DNA from: Actinacidiphila cocklensis
GTDB lineage: Bacteria > Actinomycetota > Actinomycetes > Streptomycetales > Streptomycetaceae
Assembly: GCF_907177275.1 (NCBI RefSeq)
Contig: NZ_CAJSLV010000079.1
Span: 1-51,311 of the forward strand
Direction: 5' to 3'
DNA length: 51,311 bases
The stretch's first letter is position 1. Every line of letters begins with the position of its first letter. A program made the translations under genes and the position numbers. Shown in pieces: positions 46,325 to 51,311 of the stretch. The notes under the pieces were generated by a model that ran no database searches, was not told the DNA's origin, and worked only from the letters and a program-made list of their open reading frames with translations.

Positions 46325-46881
46325 TGGGGCTGCTCGACGTGCTGCTCGGCCGCAGCAAGCCGGTCAAGCCCGACCTGGACCAGCTCTTCGGCCTGGCGTC
46401 CGCCGCGATCACCCTGCGGGCGGCGAGCGAACTGCGGCCGACCGGGCGGGGAGCGGTGTGCTTCGCCGCCGTGGAGGGGGGCGCCTTCGCCGAGATCCAG
46501 CAGGACCTGCGCGCCCTGCTGCCGGTCGAGTCCAGCCGCGACAGCTACGGCTACACCTGGCTGCAGTCCCGGCGCGACCCCAGCGAGGTCACCGACCTCG
46601 TCACCGACCTGCACGCCGTCAACTCCGCGCTGGAGTCCGGCGGCTTCGGGCCGCAGCTGCTGTGCTCCCTGGTCGGCTTCGAGGACGGCGAGGGCCACCG
46701 CATCGCCCTGGTCTACCTGTACAAGCGCGGGTCGTTCTACCCTTTCGCCCCGCTGCCCGGCGAGAAGCGCGACCACGCGCTGGAACTGCAGGTCAAAGCC
46801 CTGGTCGCGAACGACCTGCGGCTGGAGGCCGACCTGTCGCGCTGGTTCCCGGTCTGGGGCGCACCCGGCATGGCGGGGTGA
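46324..46881 (+). CDS. pspAB: PspA-associated protein PspAB
   Basis: 185 residues; ATG 46324 overlaps the htpX stop (TGATG). The N-terminus MGLLDVLLGRSKPVKPDLDQLF is characteristic of PspAB, an actinomycete protein encoded with HtpX and PspA-type stress genes. The rest (GAVCFAAVEGGAFAEIQQDL, SYGYTWLQSRRDP, GSFYPFAPLPGEKRDHALEL) has no catalytic motif. It likely assists the phage-shock/envelope response. No signal peptide. Confidence 0.85.
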   Translation: MGLLDVLLGRSKPVKPDLDQLFGLASAAITLRAASELRPTGRGAVCFAAVEGGAFAEIQQDLRALLPVESSRDSYGYTWLQSRRDPSEVTDLVTDLHAVNSALESGGFGPQLLCSLVGFEDGEGHRIALVYLYKRGSFYPFAPLPGEKRDHALELQVKALVANDLRLEADLSRWFPVWGAPGMAG

Positions 46882-47014
46882 GCCGCTCCCCATCCCGGTG
46901 AAACAGCCTGCGTCGAACGGGGGTTCGGGGGCAGGTGCTCGGTGACGGGCGCCGCAGGTGCCCGGAGCCGGGAGCGCCGCCCGCACGGGCGGCCCACAAC
47001 CGAGGAGGGGTCGC

Positions 47015-47200
47015 ATGCTGGCAGCCGTAGGCGCCGTCATCTTCGCCATCGCCTATCTGATCAACGTCACGAGCACCGACACGGACGCGGCCTTCACACC
47101 GATCAGCCTGATGCTCGCGGGGCTGTTCTTCGTGGCCCTGCACTTCGCCGGGGTCGGAACCGGCTGGTCGTACTCCACCAGACGGCGGCGTCGCCGCTGA
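47015..47200 (+). CDS. Small two-helix membrane protein
   Basis: 61 residues from ATG 47015, with GAGGAGGGG 4 nt upstream. Two hydrophobic helices (AAVGAVIFAIAYLINV and ISLMLAGLFFVALHFAG) and a very basic tail TRRRRRR on the cytoplasmic side. It follows htpX-pspAB by 134 bp. Function unknown. Confidence 0.7.
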   Translation: MLAAVGAVIFAIAYLINVTSTDTDAAFTPISLMLAGLFFVALHFAGVGTGWSYSTRRRRRR

Positions 47201-47263
47201 GCAGGGACGGGGGGCGATCTAGAGTGGGGAAGGTTGCCGACAAACCCCCCAGGAGGCATACGG

Positions 47264-47704
47264 ATGACCGTCTACGACCCCGCCAGTGTGAAGATCAGCC
47301 CCGAATCGTGGGTGGCGGAACAGGCGAAGCGCTACGAGGAGTCGGACGGCACCGAGGCCACCGACCTCAAGGGCTCACCCTGCCTGCTGCTGGACTACGA
47401 GGGGCGCCGCAGCGGTGAGTGGCGCCGTACGGTGCTGATCTACGGCCGCGACGGCGACGACTACCTGATCGTCGCCTCCAAGGGCGGCGCCCCCGAGCAC
47501 CCGCTGTGGTTCAACAGCCTTGTCGCGAACCCCGAGGTGCACCTGCGCGTCCTCGGCGAGCGCTTCGCGGCCCGCGCCGAAGTGCTCTCCCCGCAGGACA
47601 AGGCCCGCGTCTGGCCCCACCTGCTCGAGGTGTACGCGCCCTACGACGACTACCAGAAGGGCACCGACCGCGACATCCCGGTCGTCCGCCTCTCCCGCAT
47701 CTGA
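47264..47704 (+). CDS. Deazaflavin (F420)-dependent nitroreductase family protein
   Basis: 146 residues from ATG 47264 (AGGAGG upstream). CLLLDYEGRRSGEWRRTVLI, YLIVASKGGAPEHPLWFNSL and the C-terminal YAPYDDYQKGTDRDIPVVRL are the pattern of the mycobacterial Ddn family (F420H2-dependent reductases). It reduces quinones or nitro compounds with F420H2. Monocistronic, followed by a hairpin. Confidence 0.9.
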   Translation: MTVYDPASVKISPESWVAEQAKRYEESDGTEATDLKGSPCLLLDYEGRRSGEWRRTVLIYGRDGDDYLIVASKGGAPEHPLWFNSLVANPEVHLRVLGERFAARAEVLSPQDKARVWPHLLEVYAPYDDYQKGTDRDIPVVRLSRI

Positions 47705-47711
47705 GGCGCCC

Positions 47712-47737
47712 GAGCCCGGGGGAGAACCCCCGGGCTC
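47712..47737. terminator. Bidirectional hairpin between convergent genes
   Basis: GAGCCCGGGGG (47712-47722), loop AGAA, CCCCCGGGCTC (47727-47737), a perfect 11-bp stem between the F420 reductase and SRPBCC gene ends. Confidence 0.8.
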
Positions 47738-48203
47738 AACTCCGGGCCGCGGTACGGGCGGCGAGCCGGGCGAGGTTGCGCCGCCCCTCGGCGCGTACCC
47801 CGAGCGGGACCAGGGCCGCTCGGCCCGGCACCCGCAGCCCGCCCGTGAAGGCCACCGTGGTGCGACCGTCACCGTGGTCGGCCGCCGCGACGCCGATCAG
47901 CAGGAAGCGGCTCTGCAGCCAGCACCAGCCGGGGCGCAGCACCCCGCTGAAGCGCGCCCGCGGGCCGAACCTGCTGTGCGCGGACGCCTCCAGGCGATCG
48001 CCGTCCCTGCTGATCACCCGCACCCGCGCCATGTCCGTGACGATCCTCCCGAACTCCCCCTCCAGGTCGGCGATCAGCGGCCAGACGACGTCGACGGGCG
48101 CGTCGACGACCCCCTCGGTGACGTGGGCGTTGCGTACTCCCGCCGCCAGCGCGTGCAGCCGGCGTACGGGGTCGGGGTCGGCCGTCGGCCAGCCGGCGGT
48201 CAT
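47736..48203 (-). CDS. SRPBCC family protein
   Basis: 155 residues; ATG 48203 overlaps the sigma factor stop (ATGA). The polyketide-cyclase-like (START-fold) pattern is seen in TEGVVDAPVDVVWPLIADLEGE, a long strand FSGVLRPGWCWLQSRFLL and RTTVAFTGGLRVPG. The family binds hydrophobic ligands in a cavity. Coupling to an ECF sigma factor suggests a sensor or target role. Function not known. Confidence 0.82.
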   Translation of the reverse strand: MTAGWPTADPDPVRRLHALAAGVRNAHVTEGVVDAPVDVVWPLIADLEGEFGRIVTDMARVRVISRDGDRLEASAHSRFGPRARFSGVLRPGWCWLQSRFLLIGVAAADHGDGRTTVAFTGGLRVPGRAALVPLGVRAEGRRNLARLAARTAARS

Positions 48204-48772
48204 GCGGACCACGCCTTCCTGAAGGTGTCCCGGGCGCGGTGCAGCCGGGATTTGACGGTGCCGACGCGCAGCCCGAGGCGTTCGGCGGCGGTGCGCTCGT
48301 CGAGTCCCTCCAGGTCGCGCAGCACGAGAACGGCCCGGTGTTCGGGGGAGAGCCGGGTGAGGACGTCACGGATGTCGGCGCCGAGCTGCGGGTCGCCCGG
48401 CGCGGGCAGTTCCGCCAGTTCCGCGGGCACCGCACGGGCCGCCCGCTTGGCCACCCGCACCGCCTCGCGTGCCGCGACGGTCCGCACCCAGCCGTAAACG
48501 GCGGCCGGCTCCTTGAGGCCGCGCAGGCCGCGGAAGACGATCATCAGCGCCTCCTGCGCGGCGTCGGGGCCGTCGTCCAGCGCGATGGGCGCGCAGATCC
48601 GGCCGACGAAGGGCGCCAGCTCGTCGAGCAGGTCGTTCATCGCCAGCGTGTCGCCGCGCTGCGCGGCCCGCACCAGGCGGGCGGTGGCGCGGCGGTCGGC
48701 TGCCGCGGACTCGCCTGCCGCGTACTCGTCGTCCGCGGGCGGGTGGTCCGCAGGTGGGTCGGGTTCAGCCAC
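48200..48772 (-). CDS. ECF RNA polymerase sigma factor
   Basis: 190 residues from GTG 48772 (GAGGAAGAG about 10 nt upstream); ATG 48832 is an alternative start. Region 2: ATARLVRAAQRGDTLAMNDL, ICAPIALDDGPDAAQEALM, VYGWVRTVAAREAVRVAKR. Region 4: LSPEHRAVLVLRDLEGLDER, TAAERLGLRVGTVKSRLHRAR. A full group IV sigma without an extra domain. It is coupled to the SRPBCC gene; no anti-sigma gene is next to it. Confidence 0.9.
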   Translation of the reverse strand: MAEPDPPADHPPADDEYAAGESAAADRRATARLVRAAQRGDTLAMNDLLDELAPFVGRICAPIALDDGPDAAQEALMIVFRGLRGLKEPAAVYGWVRTVAAREAVRVAKRAARAVPAELAELPAPGDPQLGADIRDVLTRLSPEHRAVLVLRDLEGLDERTAAERLGLRVGTVKSRLHRARDTFRKAWSA

Positions 48773-48926
48773 GGATCGGGTCTCTTCCTCGCTGCGGCAC
48801 GGCGGCCTCCTCGGACACGGCTGGTGCGTCACCCCTCAGAGGCGGCGGCACCGCGATTCGTTCCGTGGGCCGGAAGAGATTCTGGCCCACGGCCCACGGC
48901 CCCGGCCCTTAGCCGACGGCCCATGC

Positions 48927-48972
48927 GCACGGGTAAGGGGCACCCTCCTGGAGGAGTGCCCCTTACCCGTGC
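48927..48972. terminator. Hairpin terminator after MFS gene
   Basis: GCACGGGTAAGGGGCAC (48927-48943) pairs with GTGCCCCTTACCCGTGC (48956-48972), 17 bp, with extra CTCC/GGAG pairing in the loop. It ends the MFS transcript on the minus strand. Confidence 0.8.
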
Positions 48973-48982
48973 ACGTCGCGCC

Positions 48983-50440
48983 TCAGCCCGCGTCGGCCCC
49001 CGCGCGGCCCGCTCCGCGGGCCGTCAGCGCGGCCAGCAGCACCTCCAGCACCAGCAGGAAGGCCAGGCCGAGCCCGAAGGCGTGCGGGTAGCGGCCCGGT
49101 GCGCCCGCGCCGACCGCGCCGTAGAAGACGATGCCGATCAGCGCGACGCCCAGCGCGCCGCTGACCTGCTGGATGGTCGCGACCACCCCGGAGGCCGCGC
49201 CGACCAGGTGTGCGGGGACGGTGCCCAGCGCGTCGTGGGTGAGCGGCGCGATCACCATGCCCATTCCCACGCCGTCGAGGAACAGCCCCGGCACCAGCTC
49301 CCACAGGCTGCCGCTGGTGCCCGACCCGTGCACCGCGGCCCACAGCGCGCCGAGCCCCGCGGCCATGAGCAGCGCACCGGCCGGGACCGTACGGCGCCCG
49401 AGGCGTTCCGCGAGGCGGTGCGCCGCGGTCGAGGTGAGCAGGTAGCCGGCGCCGATCGCCAGGAAGACCACACCCGACGCCAGCGCGTCCAGGCCCCGGC
49501 CGGCCTGCAGATACAGCGCGAGGATCAGGAAGAACGAGCCCTGCCCCGTCCAGAACACCAGCTGCGCCAGCGCTCCCGCGGCGAATCCGCGCTCCCGGAA
49601 GAGCGCCGTGTCCAGCACCGGGTCACCGCCCGTCGCGCCCAGCCGCCGCTGGTGCGCCACGAATACCGCGAAGAGCACCGCGGAGCCCGCCAGGCACAGC
49701 CACGTCCACACCGGCCAGCCCAGCGAACGGCCCTGGATCAGCGGCAGCACCAGGGCCACGACCGCGGCGGTGGACAGCGCCACCCCGGTGTTGTCCAGGC
49801 GCGGCCGGCGCGGCGCCCGCGACTCGGCCAGCGCCCGCGGCACCGCGGCCAGCGCGGCGAGCCCGACCGGCAGGTTGATCAGGAAGCACGCCCGCCAGCC
49901 GAGGCCCAGCACGTCCGCCTTGATCAGCAGCCCGCCGATCAGCTGCCCGAAGACCGCGCCGACGCCCATCGTCAGCCCGTACATGCTGAACGCCCTGGCC
50001 TGCGCCTTCCCCGTCCAGCCGGTCTGCAGGATCGCCAGCACCTGGGGGCCCGTCAGGGCCGCGGACAGCCCCTGCAGCACCCGCGCCGCCACCAGTGTCC
50101 CGGCGGTCGGCGCGAAACCGCAGGCCGCAGAGGTCGCGGTGAACAGCGCGAGCCCCACCGTGAACATCCGCCGGCGGCCGAAGATGTCACCGAGGCGGCC
50201 CGCGGTGATCAGCCCGGTGGCCACGGCCAGGCCGAAGCCGGCCACCACCCACTGGATCGCCGCGGAGCCGGCCCCCAGGTCGCCCTGCACCGCGGGTATC
50301 GCCACGTTGACGATGAAGATGTCCAGCGAGGTCATGAAGGTGGCGGCCAGCAGGACCAGCAGGCCGAGACCCGGCCGTCCGGCGTCGGGAGCGGCGCTCC
50401 TGGGTGCGGACGGGGAGAGCGTGGAGGCGGCCGAGGCCAT
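48983..50440 (-). CDS. MFS drug exporter, DHA2 (14 helices)
   Basis: 485 residues from ATG 50440 (AGGAG upstream). About 14 membrane helices; LDIFIVNVAIPAVQGDL is motif D1 of the DHA2/EmrB-QacA type, GRLGDIFGRRRMF the loop 2-3 motif, and ARVLQGLSAALTGPQVLAIL motif C of exporters. It pumps a drug or metabolite out with proton exchange. A gene for a SnoaL-like protein lies upstream on the same strand. Confidence 0.92.
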   Translation of the reverse strand: MASAASTLSPSAPRSAAPDAGRPGLGLLVLLAATFMTSLDIFIVNVAIPAVQGDLGAGSAAIQWVVAGFGLAVATGLITAGRLGDIFGRRRMFTVGLALFTATSAACGFAPTAGTLVAARVLQGLSAALTGPQVLAILQTGWTGKAQARAFSMYGLTMGVGAVFGQLIGGLLIKADVLGLGWRACFLINLPVGLAALAAVPRALAESRAPRRPRLDNTGVALSTAAVVALVLPLIQGRSLGWPVWTWLCLAGSAVLFAVFVAHQRRLGATGGDPVLDTALFRERGFAAGALAQLVFWTGQGSFFLILALYLQAGRGLDALASGVVFLAIGAGYLLTSTAAHRLAERLGRRTVPAGALLMAAGLGALWAAVHGSGTSGSLWELVPGLFLDGVGMGMVIAPLTHDALGTVPAHLVGAASGVVATIQQVSGALGVALIGIVFYGAVGAGAPGRYPHAFGLGLAFLLVLEVLLAALTARGAGRAGADAG

Positions 50441-50489
50441 GGCGGAACTCCTGTCACGTGTCGCAGGGGGAGGAGGGGGCGGGCCGCGG

Positions 50490-50855
50490 TCAGGCGGCGG
50501 CGGGCACCTTGTCGAGGAAGCCGAGGACGCGCCGCACCAGACCGTCGTCGCCGATGGCGACCACGTCGAAGCCGACGACCAGCGACTCGCCGCCGGCCGG
50601 CCCCAGCTCCCAGGTGAAGCGGGCGATGTCGTGGTGTGCGTCGACCGGGCCGAGGGTGAGGACCAGGCCGGGGAACTGCGCCTGCACCGCCGCGATCACC
50701 GCGTCGAGCGCGTCGGGCCCGGTGACGTCGGCCAGCGGGTCGGTGTAGCGCGCGTCGGCCGCGAAGACCGCGCCGATCCCGCGCCGCCTGGCGGCCGGGT
50801 CGGTCTCGTTCCACACCGCGATGTACTGCTCGACCAGCTGCTGGATGTCGCTCAT
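50490..50855 (-). CDS. SnoaL/NTF2-like small protein
   Basis: 121 residues from ATG 50855, an earlier in-frame start lacks a ribosome-binding site. QQLVEQYIAVWNETDPAARR, AVFAADARYTDPLADVTGPD and FTWELGPAGG give the cone-shaped SnoaL/NTF2 fold used by many polyketide cyclases and hydrolases. It sits 49 bp upstream of the MFS gene and may be cotranscribed with it. Ligand unknown. Confidence 0.85.
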   Translation of the reverse strand: MSDIQQLVEQYIAVWNETDPAARRRGIGAVFAADARYTDPLADVTGPDALDAVIAAVQAQFPGLVLTLGPVDAHHDIARFTWELGPAGGESLVVGFDVVAIGDDGLVRRVLGFLDKVPAAA

Positions 50856-50951
50856 GGCTGTCGTCTCCCTGCTGTCGCCGGCGCCGGGTTGCGCCGTCTC
50901 CTTGCAGGTCACGACGTTACGGAGCGGGCCGCACAGGGGAATCGGTCATCG

Positions 50952-51311
50952 TTAGGTATGCGCTGACCTGTCGCGTGGCCCGTCCTGGTCGAGGGTCTCC
51001 TTGAGCGCGTCGAGGGCGGCCGCGAGCCGCGGTGAGCCGCACTGCTTGGACAGCCGGGCGGCCTCCCGGCCCAGCGCCAGCGCGCCGTCCCGGTCGCCGG
51101 TGCGGGCGTGCGCCTCGGCGGCGTGCGCCGCGTAGATGCTGCGGTCGCGGATGTAGGACGGCTCCAGCTCGTCGAGCGCCCGGTCGAGCAGCGGTACCGC
51201 CTCGGCCGCCCGGCCGAGCGCGAGCAGGGCGAGGCCCTGCTGGGCCGTCAGTTCCGTGCCGTCCAGCCAGTACAGCCAGGCGGGACCGGGGCCGGCGCCC
51301 GCCGTGGCCAG
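50952..51311 (-). CDS. XRE-family regulator, C-terminal fragment (gene runs off window)
   Basis: Open frame of 119 residues ending at TAA (50954-50952) and continuing beyond the window. The visible part has TPR-like helices (LTAQQGLALLALGRAAEAVP, SIYAAHAAEAHARTGDRDGA, SKQCGSPRLAAALDALKETL), typical of the C-terminal half of long streptomycete helix-turn-helix regulators of the XRE type. The HTH would lie outside. The family is inferred from this tail only. Confidence 0.6.
   Translation of the reverse strand: MATAGAGPGPAWLYWLDGTELTAQQGLALLALGRAAEAVPLLDRALDELEPSYIRDRSIYAAHAAEAHARTGDRDGALALGREAARLSKQCGSPRLAAALDALKETLDQDGPRDRSAHT

Noticed and set aside
48239..50617. Plus-strand open frame across the sigma factor and MFS genes
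   Set aside because: The translation is Arg/His/Gln-rich without motifs; the minus-strand genes have strong family signatures.
1..51311. tRNA, rRNA, insertion sequences or prophage
   Set aside because: I saw no cloverleaf, rRNA segment, transposase or phage structural motif in the window.

Overview
The window is about 51 kb of very GC-rich DNA with strong third-position G/C bias, GTG and TTG starts, frequent ATGA/TGATG gene overlaps, ROK/LacI/AraC/TetR/ECF regulators and secreted glycoside hydrolases carrying CBM13 domains. This fits a Streptomyces-like member of the Streptomycetaceae. I see no rRNA, tRNA, insertion sequence, prophage or CRISPR array. The genes read as chromosomal, with a strong carbohydrate-use theme.

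Left part (1-16,980). A 5'-truncated GH3 beta-glucosidase is followed by a tightly overlapping five-gene operon at 2007-9347: SWIM-type zinc protein, unknown protein, VWA protein, MoxR-type AAA ATPase and DUF5682 protein. Its gene content recalls E. coli yehLMPQ. The sequence in front of it matches the actinobacterial RecA-independent DNA-damage promoter (RecA-NDp/PafBC) exactly. The MoxR gene has an in-frame TAG at its 13th codon. Next come a ROK repressor, an aldehyde dehydrogenase plus sugar ABC importer operon (no ATPase gene) behind a palindrome-rich promoter, and a GH6 cellulase with a perfect CebR-type box.

Middle part (16,980-31,640). This holds an ECF-like sigma factor with a membrane partner, a PfkB sugar kinase with its own operator, a DUF6227-like protein, an AraC-family regulator coupled to a small zinc-ribbon protein, a four-copy 31-32 bp tandem repeat, and a FabR-like TetR gene divergent from a small membrane protein with twin operators. 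It continues with a DUF4190-type protein, a serine hydroxymethyltransferase gene behind a ZTP (pfl) riboswitch, an enoyl-CoA hydratase/HIBYL-CoA hydrolase and a methyltransferase. A LacI regulator then opens a fungal-cell-wall or beta-glucan locus: GH30-CBM13, a YbhN-like membrane protein, GH16-CBM13 and CBM13-GH18. The GH30 and GH16-GH18 transcription units share the same promoter/operator architecture.

Right part (31,640-51,311). After the hydrolases come a response regulator/histidine kinase operon with a secreted protein and a small lipoprotein, a PolA-like polymerase, thioredoxin, two divergent citrate synthases (one with an N-terminal DNA-binding domain) around a palindromic A/T-rich pocket, a quinone oxidoreductase with an orphan TetR-type box, HtpX with PspAB, a deazaflavin-dependent reductase, an ECF sigma factor with a SRPBCC protein, a DHA2 drug exporter, a SnoaL-like protein and the 3' end of an XRE-type regulator.

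The strongest leads are the damage-type promoter on the SWIM-VWA-MoxR-DUF5682 operon with its nonsense codon, the shared promoter/operator of the mycolytic hydrolases, and the HTH-citrate synthase pair.
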